DNA from: Nilaparvata lugens
Lineage: Eukaryota; Arthropoda; Insecta; Hemiptera; Delphacidae
Assembly (NCBI RefSeq): GCF_014356525.2
Contig: NC_052518.1
Location: forward strand, 101,552,767-101,616,766
Direction: 5' to 3'
Length of the DNA: 64,000 nucleotides
The notes below the pieces were generated by a model that worked only from the letters and a program-made list of their open reading frames with translations, was not told the origin of the DNA and ran no database searches. Position 1 is the stretch's first letter. Each line of letters opens with the position of its first letter. The position numbers were made by a program, and so were the translations under genes. Of this stretch, positions 10,521 to 21,778 are shown one piece after another.

Positions 10521-12010
10521 ATGACATTTGCGCCCGGACTATATTACCCATGAACTTTTTAAGAGTTCATAATGGTTTCATATTCCACCTACCCAGGCCA
10601 CCCGCCAATGTGGGGGATGTGAGTGAATGAAAGAATGCTATTTTAGTCTGTTTTAACCTGGGTAACCTTGATTCAATTTAATTTTTTCCGACTCTATTTT
10701 ATACTATAATTCAATCTATCCATTATTTCCCTCAATATTATTATTATTTTCTGTGACAGCCGTAGTTTATAAAATACACTTTTTTATGTATTTCACACGA
10801 CATGCAGTCAAATATTTGACTACATAAAAAAGTGTCTTAATACATCGGAATGGATCGAGAAACCATCATTTTTATAAGATAGTCATTACCAATACGAAGT
10901 AAGCCAGTTTGAAGTTAGAATTTCCCGTGTTTTGATAACAAAAATTCATCAAATTTATATATTTTCAAACCACATTGAAATCCCAGCCAAAGGTAGTATT
11001 TTTCAACGCTGAATTCAAATATGCTTTGAGAATTTTCCCATCACCACTACTTCCCCATCTCTGAATTTTGATAATGTTATTGAAATCTGTTCTTCATGAA
11101 AATAACTAAAATTGGTGAGTGGAACTGATTGGCTAGATTCTCCTGATCTTTTGTTCAGTACAGTAGTTGACCGTAGCTTGCCTTGACAGATTTACTATCG
11201 AAAGATGTCGAAATTTCGAAATGTGAACACTATGTCTTGAACACTATGTGTTGGTGGTCAGGAAAGATGCCAACTGAGTGCAATGCAATGTGAGAAAGCC
11301 GAGAAAGGATGTGACTCATTCTTGCTGATACTTCACTGTAGGGCTTCATATTGACCTTGATAAATTCTGTATAATATAAGGCACTAAGGCACGTGGCATT
11401 CTACAGAATATGAAATTGAAATTTTTCTCCATAGTGATATTTAGTTATAAAGTCAGCATTGGTGTTGCCATCCTTGTATGTAATTAGATAAAGGAGATAA
11501 TTGCCTCTATTCTTTACCAACTCCGCACGGTTGCCAAATGCCCCATCTCCTTTCTTTTACCCCCAAATTGTTTTAGACTAGAGACCCCCTGAGTTGAAGA
11601 ACTCGATCATGAACTGTTGTATTGATCTCTGAGATTCGCAACTTGTAATTAAACAGAGTTGGTGAGAATTATTATGGAAACAGCTAAATATATATTTTAC
11701 AAGAATGATATTACAGTAGTAGGTTCCATGGGAATCCTATAGCAATTATTTAAAGAAAAAACTTTCTGTCGCTTCAAAACTTTTGCCCACCATCTTGGAT
11801 CCGTCATATGGATTCAACTTCATTTCAAATCCAGACTGAGTTTTCCATGCAATGATTCTTGATTATTGGACAACTCAAGTTGACATTCTAGCACAGCAGC
11901 TTTTTACAGAATGCCCCAAAAACCATAGATTTTCAGTTCCTTTTCCAGTTTATGTCATTTTCGCCAATCCTAACCATTGTACAGAAAAAATCGCTCTTGC
12001 ATTTTTTTAG
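10521..12010. other. No gene recognised; one short inverted repeat
   Basis: A 15-bp perfect inverted pair, ACACTTTTTTATGTA (10776-10790) and its complement (10821-10835), is the only structure I can support. The rest is AT-rich without recognisable coding. Confidence 0.4.
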
Positions 12011-12011
12011 A

Positions 12012-12624
12012 TAATATTATCTATATAAATAAAAATCGAGCCTCAAATTTTGACATTCAATAACTTTTTTATGTGTGCACCGAATTTGATGGTTTTTTTA
12101 GTTGTGTTCGTTATGTTCAGGACCAGGTTTATGGCCTATCAAATTTATAATCCGACTTCAGGACTCTTTTCTACGGTCCTTCAAAGTTTACATGTAATCC
12201 TTATGGGAGAAGATTTGTGAGCTGGCCACACACAGAAATAGAAATCAGCTGTTATAATCATTGCGTCATCCAACAGCCGTCGGTAGATAGAGGACAAGAG
12301 TGTGCGCAGCTCCACAACCGCCCATGTATTTTATTTTAAACGCTTCGACTAAAAACAAAATGACTGTTCAGTGTGTAACCATCCAGCAGTGCGGCCTCAG
12401 GTTAAAGACTTACATGCTCTAAAGACATTGCTTTGTTTCGAATAAATGTGCTGTCTTCGGTGCTCGGAATTGATTAATTTTTAGTCGATTATTTATTTTG
12501 CAGTTGGAAAATTATCTATATAAATAAAATGCCGCATCGCGCCTCCTCAGGTGTGCATCCAGCTGATGTTTGTTATGAGATGCATCAATCTATTTGGCAG
12601 TACGAAGTTCGCCAGGCCAGCTAG
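12012..12624 (+). mobile_element. Helitron-like non-autonomous element
   Basis: Both 12013 and about 12522 start with TCTATATAAATAAAA preceded by A. The right end reads ACGAAGTTCGCCAGG, then CCAGCTAG followed by T. This fits the Helitron rules: a 5' TC, a small hairpin (CGAAGTTCG) about 10 nt before a 3' CTAG, and insertion between A and T. The second TC end suggests a nested pair or a duplicated 5' end. The 12013-12235 part matches 40736-40965 in inverted orientation. Confidence 0.7.
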
Positions 12625-12639
12625 TTTCGAATAAAATGA

Positions 12640-13071
12640 AATAATTCGGAGCTCTCTATCTCCTGAGTTACAATTTTTCATATTTTTATTTTTATTTTTA
12701 GCGAGTCATATTTTTTGTAAAAACGAAATTTAGAGGAATTTCCGTTTTCAATAAACAATATCGTCTGATTTCTTCCATTCAAATTCATGATTTAAAGCCG
12801 CTCTGGACGTAATTTTGTGCTCTACAACCTGATAATAGCTGGAAGAAAAATCAGATAGATTTCCAGGTAGACCTGATAAAAATGTTCCTTGAATTTCGAA
12901 AACATCCAATTTTTAGCTTTCTGCGGAAGTTTACTCTGTTGCTGTTAGTTCAGCTGTGGAGTTGCATAAACGATTTTATAAAGACATGGCTTAATTGTTT
13001 GTAAAAGTTGAAACTCACCTGCAAATCATCTTTGTCCTGACTTTTCAAAACCTCTTTGATGACAAGGTTTT
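12640..13071. other. No feature recognised
   Basis: AT-rich sequence between the Helitron-like element and a decayed LINE. Nothing nameable. Confidence 0.3.
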
Positions 13072-14031
13072 GTGATATTATGCTTCACTAACCGTACATC
13101 AACCTCTTTTTTGATTTGCATCTGTAAAAAAATGGAAAAAAGTAAAACAATCTATTTCCAATTATTGCAATCAATACTATATATTATACTTACAATTCGC
13201 ATTAGTATTATTAAACTCTTTAAGAAATATGCAGATGATTTATTATTCTATTGATAATGCAGAAACATATTTGTAAGCTTCTGCAGTGCTATACAGGGCT
13301 CACTGATTGATTCTGAATTCTGCTAAGTGTAAAGTATTATTAGTTGCCACAGATTTAAAGGCAGAGTTGAATATGAATAAAATTAGTTCCTAATAGATCT
13401 AAAAGATGGTACCACTCAAGCCTAATTGAGATTCTTTCAATATATCATAAGAAACGAACATATTCAAAATCTAAAAACAATTAGTTATAGCATGCAGGAA
13501 ATTTTACTTTTTGAGAAATCTTTGTCCTGACCACGTTTTAACCATGTTGTATCATGCACTTGTAGAGAGCAGGCTACAGTATGGCATTACAATGTGGGGA
13601 GGGGCTTACATGACAACACTCAATCCATTAGTAGTAGGCCAAAAATTCATAATGAGAGTGATAAGTTGGAAACCAGCTCGACATCATTCGCTCATTCTAT
13701 TTAGAGATACAAATATCTTACCATTGAGGTATTTATACTTTCATAAAGTGCTAGAACTATTTTACAAAGAAAACGGCCAAAATCTCAATGAATTCATCTA
13801 CGAAGTTCGTCACCCAATGTACCCACGTATAGGTGGGCACTTTATTCCGCCTCGTCCAAGAAAGGAGAAATTCAGGAGATTCTTCCTATATGTCGCTCCT
13901 CGTATTTTAACCTTTTGCCAAGTGAAATAAAGGATGCATTACGCTTGAATAGATTCAGACACTTGACCAAGAGTTGGCTATTGAAGAGGAATGAAGTGGA
14001 AACATTGTTTCAAGAAATATTATTTCAGTAG
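13072..14031 (+). pseudogene. Decayed LINE reverse transcriptase, palm to C-terminus
   Basis: A short frame ends 'FKKYADDLLFY', matching the RT catalytic YADD box. After stops and frameshifts, the ORF 13511-13930 gives 'LVESRLQYGITMWGGAY' (the usual LINE 'S.IQYGI..WG' block), 'NILPLRYLYFHKVLE' and a tail. A further shifted piece, 'LPSEIKDALRLNRFRHL', ends near 14031. The order matches Jockey/CR1-type ORF2. It is non-functional. Confidence 0.8.
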
Positions 14032-14149
14032 ATTCATTTATTGATTTTATTATGTATGTATGGCATTTCAACACGCTCAAATTATCAGATTGCATTATTC
14101 AAGCTTCTAGAGTATAATTCAGCTAAATTTATATTATTAATTATTCATT

Positions 14150-14290
14150 TATTTATACATTGATACATACAATATAATTCACAACTATGAATGATTGGGA
14201 AAGGAACAACAGGCTTAAAGCCCAAAACTGTTCCTTTCCCAAATTTAGATAGAAATAGTCCAAAAATAGGTTATGTTCACACTTATTAGT
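14150..14290. mobile_element. LINE 3'-UTR piece with 12-bp hairpin
   Basis: GGGAAAGGAACA (14197-14208) pairs perfectly with TGTTCCTTTCCC (14229-14240). Related sequence occurs near 5095, 15175-15262, 17755-17815 and 35515-35600, next to LINE or Helitron-like debris. It probably derives from a structured 3' UTR. Confidence 0.5.
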
Positions 14291-15149
14291 AAATGTATTA
14301 CTTATGAAAAATTCAGCAAAATTTATTACTTATATAGCTTAATCTATTTACAGTTTAATTTAGAATTCTCTCTCATTATTGTTCACATTTTAACTTGATA
14401 GTTTCTAGTACTAGATCTCATCATATTCACTCTTCATATCGAAGGCATTTTATTTATAGTTTATATTTTCGTTTCTATTCATGCAGAGCTCTGCTGTTTC
14501 ATTTTTGTTAATTCTTATATTTTGTTTAACATTGTATCCATACTAATCAAGAGATTGAAAAATGCATATGGAACATGAACGACCCCAAACTGTATTAACT
14601 CAGGGGTTGTTTAAACCAATATTTTACCACTATTTTCAGTTATATATTAAGAAAAATTTCAATTTCAACTTATGAGATAATATATGACAAAAAATTCCAC
14701 TAGAATAAGAATTATTCAATGTAAATGGATACAAAAGAAATTGCAAGAAAGAAATAACTTAAAATGTATCAGCTGTAGCTACTCTTTGCTACTGACTGTA
14801 GTTGTTTACTTGGTACTTTCTGTCTTACAGACAGAAGTTTCATACACTTGAATTCTTGGCGATAATGAAATACTCACTTGGAATGCATTTCGGTTCTTTG
14901 AAAGGCAATTCTTATATTGCCTTGCATTGTCCTGTTATTCTTCACTCATCCACCATCACCCTGCACTGCATGGTATTGTAACAATGCACTGTATCAATTT
15001 TACCCAATGTCCTCAATAGCACAGTTAATCTGAAATAATGAATTGATATCAGTACCAGAAATACAATACAATTTGTTCTATCTTGGCAGTCACCACTATT
15101 TCTGACACTAATTATTACCTCAATAAGAGTGTATTTCAAGAGCAAACTG
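14291..15149. other. No gene recognised
   Basis: AT-rich. The phrase CTTACAGACAGAAGTTTCATACACTTGAATTCTTG occurs at about 14823-14858 and again at about 15503-15538, in direct orientation, so a local duplication is present. Confidence 0.4.
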
Positions 15150-15262
15150 TATTTGTTTATTTATTCTTTATTTATTGATACAATAAGTACATCATCAAAA
15201 TAATAGGGAGAGAAAAATAAGGTAACCTTGTACTATTCCTCTCCCAAATTTAGATAAGGTTA
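15150..15262 (-). mobile_element. LINE 3' tail remnant
   Basis: The phrases ATTCTTTATTTATTGATAC, AAGTACATCATCAAAAT and CTCTCCCAAATTTAGATAAG mirror, in reverse, the fragment at 35510-35620. Confidence 0.55.
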
Positions 15263-15284
15263 CACATAGTCTTAAATAGGTTAA

Positions 15285-15438
15285 GGCCCGGTTACACAAC
15301 AGCCGGTTGAATTTTAACCGTGATTAATTCCACAAGAACCAATCAGAGAAGCCGTCTTTTCAAAAACGCTTTCTCTGATTGGTTCTCGTGAAATTAATCA
15401 CGGTTAAAATTTAACCAGCTTTTGTGCAACCGGCACTA
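15285..15438. mobile_element. Foldback MITE family F2, copy 2
   Basis: A clean foldback: CCGGTTACACAACAGCCGG...ACCAATCAGAGAA on the left and TTCTCTGATTGGTTC...CCAGCTTTTGTGCAACCGG on the right. The arms are about 65 bp with few mismatches and a very short centre. Confidence 0.85.
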
Positions 15439-16123
15439 AGTCTTGTAGTTGTTCACTTCACAAAATTTTCATTCCTTAATTATTTCCACTTCGGACTAAC
15501 TGTCTTACAGACAGAAGTTTCATACACTTGAATTCTTGACTACAATAAATAGTAAAAATGAATAATGTTTTATACAGCTGTTATATCATGACTAATATAA
15601 GTTTCTTACATTTATTATCATTGAATGGGAAGTGTATGCCGGTTCAATGGTGATTGCCAACAATGGCTTCTTCAAAACTTGACAGTAGACCATACAACTT
15701 GAATACTAGGGACTCAAGACAATGCTCTATGTTTAACTAACAAATATTATGTAACAACTGATGGGTCGAATTGATTTTGTGCAAATGCTCTTTGTGAGTG
15801 GAGTCAACTTCAATCTATTTTACCTAGAGTACCGTACTTTTTTTAGGAAGGCGGCTCAAAAATTTCCAAAGAATTGAAGAATTGCTTGTCATTTCAAGAA
15901 AGTGAAAGAACAGAAAATAGACTGTGCAAACTGACAAGAGATGCCGTCACAATACATTTTAGATGGTGTCTCTTCTCAGCATGCGCAAATTATAGCATAT
16001 TCATGAGATTTTAGCTTAATTAATTGGTTATCAATTTATCTTGATAAATAATTATTGATCTGATGGACGACTTCTTTTGTCGAAAACAAAAATGTTGAAT
16101 AAGAAGAAAATAACATTGGCATT
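15439..16123. other. No feature recognised
   Basis: AT-rich with no coding or repeat boundary that I can defend. Confidence 0.3.
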
Positions 16124-16327
16124 GTGCAGCCACGCCTGCTAAATAATTGTACCAGGACTAACAGCCACTATCTATGTCACATTCTGTACAGGAATATCAC
16201 AAACCATCTGAAGCAAATGGAAAATGTTGTCAGCATTAGCACCTTTAAATGCTACCTTAAAAGGTGGCTGTTTGAAATTGGTAGGGACGGCGCATCGCGG
16301 CTCATCCAATCCGCCTATATCCATTGA
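16124..16327 (+). pseudogene. LINE ORF2 C-terminal remnant
   Basis: The frame reads 'LYRNITNHLKQMENVVSIS', then 'TFKCYLKRWLFE', the common LINE tail pattern (LYN.LP..LK...N...FK..LK..L). It is 5'-truncated. The following 16410-16640 is T-rich, as in a 3' UTR. Confidence 0.6.
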
Positions 16328-16664
16328 ACATCACCCCTGGTTGTGAGTGTTCGTCTGGATATGCAGGACTCTGTATGTCACTTAAAATTATTCAGTTCGT
16401 ACTACATTTTTTTTATATAAATATATATGTTTTTTTTTTAACTACAGAAATTTGGGTTCAACAACATTGAGTGCTTTCCACATCCTCTAAAGATGCTTTT
16501 TTATTTTTTATTTACTCTACTTTACTTATTCTATTGTTTTTGTTGTTTTTTATTGTAAATCTTTAATTGTCAGGTTGTTGTAATGCAGTTCACGGTGCTC
16601 ATTCCCCACACCCAGACTTGTTGTCTTTGTGGGGAATATTCACTATTTATCTAATATAAAAGGA

Positions 16665-17156
16665 AAAAGGAGCCTCCTTCATACGCCAATATTAGAGTAA
16701 AAATCAGACTATAGAATTATTCATCATAAATAAGCTGTCGAGTGAATTATAAATCGCATGCCATGACGCATGCAATTCAATATCTCAATGTAACTTGGTA
16801 AAACATCAGCAGCTGTGTAGACTATTAATTGCATGCCTCATTGAATACAATTTTTGTGCACTATTAAATGAAATTGATTGCGTGCAATAACGCATGCAAT
16901 TAATAACTAAAATAACATAGTATTGTCTCTCGAACTTTCTCTGCTTTGAACTCGGGCTGTCCTGTTCCCAGTATGTCTTAAAGATCTAGCTTTTGATGTT
17001 AGCATTTTTGATACACCAACCCCAACAGCCATTAGCCGTTTTCACACCGATATCTCGCCGACACGACATACAGACAGGGTTTACTCTGATGGACAGTATA
17101 AGAGGAGGCTGGGGTTGATTACTCCGCGAGGTCTACTGTTCACAGAACTACTAGTT
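16665..17156 (-). repeat. Dispersed repeat family R, copy 1 (inverted)
   Basis: Shared with 19848-21778 and 56127-56572. Landmarks are CGCCAATATTAGAGT, GCATGCAATTAATAA-type palindromic boxes, CAACAGCCATTAGCCG, CGACACGACATACAGAC and GTCTACTGTTCACAGAAC, then CTACTAGT. No ORF is conserved. Confidence 0.8.
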
Positions 17157-17179
17157 CAAATGCTAATGAATTAATCATT

Positions 17180-17637
17180 ATTATTAAACGAAAATCCAAA
17201 TTAAATGCTGTAATTCACCCCGAAGACTTCTGGTACTGCAAATATTGACAACAGGGTAAACAGTTTGATGGAAATTCGATGAGCGCTACTATTCAAGAAT
17301 TATTTGTCAGCCCGGGAATCGAACTCAGTACCTCCTAATTGCCGGTCAGGAATGCTTTTCCTTTACACCAAACTGACAATCTCTGGATAGCGGCGCTCAT
17401 TTTATACAAAGCCATAGCGGCCAGCCAGTCTACAGATCGAAATTACAGAGATATTGCAATTATTCAAATGCTAATGAATATATTATTATTATTAATCGAA
17501 AATCCGAATTAAATATTAATAATAAATTATAAATTATATTAAATCCCTGTTGTTTACCCTGTTGTCAATATTTGCAGTAGCAGAAGTATTCGGGGTGAAT
17601 TACAGCATCTAATTTGGATTTTCGTTTAATAATAAAT
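17180..17637. mobile_element. Inverted pair flanking a tRNA-like SINE candidate
   Basis: About 90 bp at 17180-17270 (ACGAAAATCCAAATTAAATG ... TTGACAACAGGGTAAAC) recurs inverted at 17549-17632. Between them lies the tRNA-like block of 17304-17379. Part of the same sequence (AACAGGGTAAACAGTTTGAT ... AAGAATTATTT) recurs at 18780-18835. Confidence 0.6.
17304..17379 (-). repeat. tRNA-like SINE head (A and B boxes present)
   Basis: On the minus strand a 7-bp acceptor-like stem TTGTCAG/CTGACAA encloses an A box (TTGGTGTAAAGG), an anticodon-like arm (CCTGA/TTAGG around CCGGCAA) and a B box (GTTCGATTCCC). Position 33 is C instead of U and the T stem has a mismatch. I therefore call it a tRNA-derived SINE or pseudo-tRNA, not a working tRNA. 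The anticodon would read GGC if functional. Confidence 0.6.
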
Positions 17638-18412
17638 ATCGGGGGACCGAGCTTTGCTGTGGGGTGTGAAAGCATAGGAAATTTGTAACGAAAGAATAAA
17701 TTCATAGTTTATATTTATTTATTCATTTTCTCAGTCGCACAATTATTTTTACAGTGATATGAGGAGACACTGACAGGCACAAAACTGTCACTTTTCAATT
17801 TAATACTACAGTTCAAATCAAAATCTAGGTTAAGCTACTATCATCAAAATAACAATTTATTCACACTTCAAAAAAACAAACACATCATCAATAACAAATA
17901 TATATACTATGAATTCGATTTAGAATGATATGTTTGCTACAATATTTTCTAATTACTATGTATCACTAACAGCATTTAGTTACTATTTTTGACTTTCTGA
18001 AGTGAACATGTTTTCTAAAAAGTAGAGAAATAAACGAAAATAAGTTTCTCTTGCTGAATTTTTCTTCTCGTGAGATCAGGTGGATGATCCCACCCACATG
18101 CACTCGTTCACTCTCTTCCATTACAGTATCGACATACGACAAAATTTGCAGCTGTTTTTCCAAGGACATATTTATCCTTTCAATGTCCTTCAGCTAGTTA
18201 TCCAAGGGTTGAGACCTAGTGCAATCGAATCTTCATATCATAAACCTACTTTGTTCCAAATTTCGTGAATATCATTAGAGCCGTTTTCGAGATCCGTTGA
18301 ACATAAATATTTATACCCATATAACCATATTATAGCCACATAACCAGATAACCATATAAACATAACCATATATATATACAGAAATTGCTCGCTTAATATT
18401 ATAGGATAAATT
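17638..18412 (+). mobile_element. H1 Helitron-like repeat, copy 1
   Basis: Starts ATCGGGGGACCGAGCTTTGC and ends AAATTGCTCGCTTAATATTA followed by TAGGA. It is collinear with 59562-60315 over about 750 bp. One terminus read in reverse (TATTAAACGAGCAATTTC) is preceded by TC-like sequence, and the other contains a GAGC..GCTC hairpin. This is suggestive of a non-autonomous Helitron, but a canonical CTRR end is not clear. Confidence 0.55.
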
Positions 18413-18726
18413 CATTAGCATTTGAATAATTGCAACCAGATAACCACATAACCATATAAACAGAACCATATATATATACAGAAATTGCTTGCTTAATATT
18501 ATAGGATAAATTCATTGTAATTTCCAGATGGCTATTGAAACATTGATCTAACTAAAGCATGATATTAGTGTCAATGACCGAAATCTGCGTTTCAGTTCAT
18601 TATCATGTGTGTGAGAGAGAGAGGGACCGAAGGAAAGGGTATGTTTGAGAGAGTGATGTGGTTGAGTGGGAGTGAGAGATTTCGAAATATTATAATTATG
18701 CTGTATGGTGGGTGAGGAATCATAGT

Positions 18727-18876
18727 GTGTCCCTTATGCGACACTCATAGGTATATATAATATATAGGCTATTATATACAACAGGGTAAACAGTTTGATG
18801 GAAATTCGATGAGCGCTACTATTCAAGAATTATTTAGAGTGTCCCTTATGCGACACTCATAGGTATATATAATATA
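18727..18876. repeat. 38-bp direct repeat flanking a SINE-tail fragment
   Basis: GTGTCCCTTATGCGACACTC...AATATA occurs at 18727-18764 and 18839-18876. Between them is a copy of 'AACAGGGTAAACAGTTTGAT'...'GAATTATTT' from the SINE-like region. Each repeat contains the small hairpin TGTC/GACA. Confidence 0.8.
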
Positions 18877-19127
18877 CCTATACAAGAAGTACTGAAACCA
18901 TATCCATCGATTTTGGAAGCGGCATGTCTCCTCATCTTCTCAATCTTTTGAAACAGCATTTATTGTCTAAGGGTGGTGAAAGAAGTTTTCTGCATTCCAT
19001 AACAACAATCTGCAGACTGACGTCTCGGGTATTAGAATACAACGGCCTTGCCGTTCTTGTTCTTGGTACCTTATACAAAAGGGACCCCATAATACAAAAA
19101 GAAATCAGTTGCCGGACAAAGCTAGCG

Positions 19128-19270
19128 GAAGAAGAAGAAGAAGAAGAATAACAAGAAGAAGAAGAAGAAGAAGAAGAAGAAGAAGAAGAAGACGACGACA
19201 GGTGGAGAAGAAGAACAAGCGAGAAGTCGAAGAAGATAATAGAAGAAGGAGACAGAAGAAGAAGAAGAGG
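19128..19270. repeat. GAA/AGA microsatellite
   Basis: An imperfect (GAA)n tract. It generates open frames rich in Arg, Glu or Ser on both strands that are not genes. Confidence 0.95.
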
Positions 19271-19299
19271 AAGAAGGTGAAAAATAATAATAAGAAAAG

Positions 19300-19847
19300 A
19301 TATAGATAGGAGAAGATTATAACCGTTAATTACACTATTGTATCTATGACCACTCTTTTGACGAATTGAAAACTTATAAATTACTAGTGGTACTCTCATA
19401 CAGTAACAGTCAGGGTTGTATTCAAATACCGTTGGATAACATCTTTCCAATATTGTTTCATTCATCTAGAAGTATATAATCTGTTCTTTCTTACATTGAT
19501 ATCAATTATGTATAAATTAATTTTACTGCAGTATCAGAATTTGTCCTTAACCTGAACAATTAAAAAGTCACATTGAAATAGTAATAATTTTGGAGTTTGG
19601 TAGAGATACATTTACAAGGAACTCAATTCATTCATTAAAGGCTATCTACATAATTCTAATAGGCTCTGATAATCCATAATGACAAAATAGGTGTTGAATG
19701 GATAAATGAAGCCTAACAACTTTGTTCTAATTATTTAAGATTAAATTGATTCTACCTCGGTGCTAGTCAGCTTCACATTTGTACATGTATCATTGTATTG
19801 AATTATTAAATATTTGATGATTTTGGTAAAACAACATTTTAATCCTG
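19300..19847. other. No feature recognised
   Basis: AT-rich. No coding, tRNA or repeat boundary identified. Confidence 0.3.
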
Positions 19848-20181
19848 GACTAGTAGTTCTGTCAACAGTAGACCTCGCTCAGTTATAAAACACAGCCTCG
19901 TCTCAAAATGTCCATGAGAGTAAATCCTGTCTGTATGTCGTGTCGGCAAGATGTCGGTGTGGAAAAGGCTAATGGCTGTTGGGGTTAGTGTATCAAAAAT
20001 ATGCTAACATCAAAAGCTAATCTCCTAAACACACTGGCAACAGGTCAGCCCAAGTTGAAAGCAGAGAAAGGTCGAGAGAAAATACTATGTTAACTTTCCG
20101 TTATTAATCGCATGCGTCATTGCATGCAATGAATAGTCAACACGACAGCTGATTTTTTACTAAGTTACATTGAGATATTAA

Positions 20182-21675
20182 CCTTCTAGTCGTGACCCTG
20201 GGTCCGAGGGGCCCAGCAATCCTTTTTTTAGTTATAATTTTGCTTCCGTTCACTTTACTGTATTGTGACCCATGTAAATTCATGTTAGTAGACACTTAAA
20301 CTTGATGTAGAGCGTTAGTGCTCTGTGACTTGTTGTTTTCGTGAAATGATGCTTTTGGGTCCCTGGGACCCAAGGGTCACGACTAACGTAACTTTTTTTC
20401 AAATGCACATTTTCATGCAATAGTAATTGGATTCAAGCAGTCAACATGTACATTTTGAACAGAGACTTCAAGAAATGGCAAATTGACCTCTAGATCTCTA
20501 TTTCAATGACATTAGTGATGATGAGTATAAATTCATAGTTCAAGATAAGTATACTGACCCTGAGTAGGATGATAGTGAAACCTATGAACTTCAAGTGATC
20601 CTAGGGGTACTAAACATCCCCTAAAAGTAAACTTTATATATTTTTCATGTTTCTAGTAGAGTTTCATGTAGGTTTCAGGATTTATAGTAGTATTCATCAC
20701 CATGTGCGTAGATCCTGGGGGGACACGGGGGACGCGTCCCCCCAATATTCTATGGTATAGGCTATGTCCCCCGGAAATTTTTTTCCAAGTTTTTAATTAT
20801 GATAACACATTTTTATTAGTTCAATTTTTTGCACAAGAATTTAGTATGATCTTTTCATTTAAGGAGTTCATCTATTATGTTACGATTGTTACCTAAGTAT
20901 TTTGTATCTGAAACCCTCTTCAAACAAGGACAGTTACAAGAGTTACAATCAGAAAGATTTAAGACTTCGTTTTGAAAAATGTAATTACTCATGAGAATTC
21001 ATGTTGATCTTCGTAACACAGTTTTAGCTATTAAGTAAAAATTACATCTTTGTATGTTTTGTGAGTGGAGAACTATTTTATGGTTATTTAGGTATCCTGC
21101 TTTGGTTGGTAATCAAAACAAACAATACAACTAATGCTGTTTTTTTGTAAATAATTATTTGTATTTAGTAAAACTTAAAACCATTAACTCGGATTTTTTT
21201 ATTTACCCACTAATTTACCACTGCCAAATAAGAGGATTTAAAACGAATTTGAAGTGAAAAATCATCATTTTAATAAGCTATTTTTCAAAAAAATCTTCGC
21301 TGGGGGGCACCCCCGAGACCCCCCTCGATTGGGGGGCAAGTCCCCCAGGCACCCCAGTACGTCCCCTCCAATGTCAAACAGCTATCTACGCCACTATCAT
21401 TTTTTGTTCACTTTATATAAAATAATAACCGAACGTTTTTTTCCACCACCCTAAAAATGCAAGGTTTTATAAATTTATTTTTAAAATTATAATAAAGATC
21501 GATTTCTGCTTTACATTAGTGCTCGTTGCGTTCATCAATAACCCTTGGACATATTAGAATCATGGAATAACATTATATCTTGAAATATATTGAGATATTG
21601 AATATGAAAGAAGCGGGTCCCTGGGACCCAGGGTCACGACTAACGTCGGGAAAAAATAGGGTCAGGACTAGAAGG
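20182..21675 (+). mobile_element. piggyBac-type transposon remnant between TTAA duplications
   Basis: TTAA is present on both sides (20178-20181 and 21676-21679). The termini are CCTTCTAGTCGTGACCC and GGGTCAGGACTAGAAGG, a 17-bp inverted repeat with one mismatch. The subterminal motif CCTGGGACCCAGGGTCACGA is repeated inside. A decayed N-terminal transposase-like frame near 20490-20575 reads 'DLYFNDISDDEYKF' with an acidic run typical of piggyBac transposase starts, then stops. The element is dead and contains a further insertion. Confidence 0.85.
20704..21398. mobile_element. G/C-run-bordered element nested in the piggyBac remnant
   Basis: The left border GTGCGTAGATCCTGGGGGG and the right border CCCCTCC...AGCTATCTACGCCAC are imperfect inverted ends (TGGCGTAGAT-like). 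Both are followed inward by G or C runs and GTCCCC motifs. The interior is AT-rich without coding. Confidence 0.5.
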
Positions 21676-21778
21676 TTAACCCTTATTGCATGCAATTAAA
21701 AATCCACTCGACAGCTGATTTATGATGAATGATTCTATTCTGATTTTTACTGTAATATTGGCGTTCGAAGGAGACTTT

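Larger units (their letters stand above)
19848..21778 (+). repeat. Dispersed repeat family R, copy 2, split by a piggyBac-type element
   Basis: The left part is 19848-20177 and the right part 21680-21778. Together they match the uninterrupted copy at 56127-56572, and the break falls at a TTAA. Landmarks are CTACTGTTGACAGAAC (reverse sense), GGCTAATGGCTGTTGG, AGCTGATTT and GTAATATTGGCGTTCGAAGG. Confidence 0.85.

Noticed and set aside
13511..13930. A host gene encoding a 139-residue protein.
   Set aside because: The motif order is that of a LINE reverse transcriptase C-terminus, with a degraded YADD box just upstream.
17304..17379. Functional alanine tRNA.
   Set aside because: C at position 33, T-stem mismatch and location within a repeat argue for a SINE or pseudo-tRNA.
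18932..19465. A 177-codon minus ORF with poly-Ser.
   Set aside because: The poly-Ser is the GAA microsatellite; the flanks have no recognisable domain.
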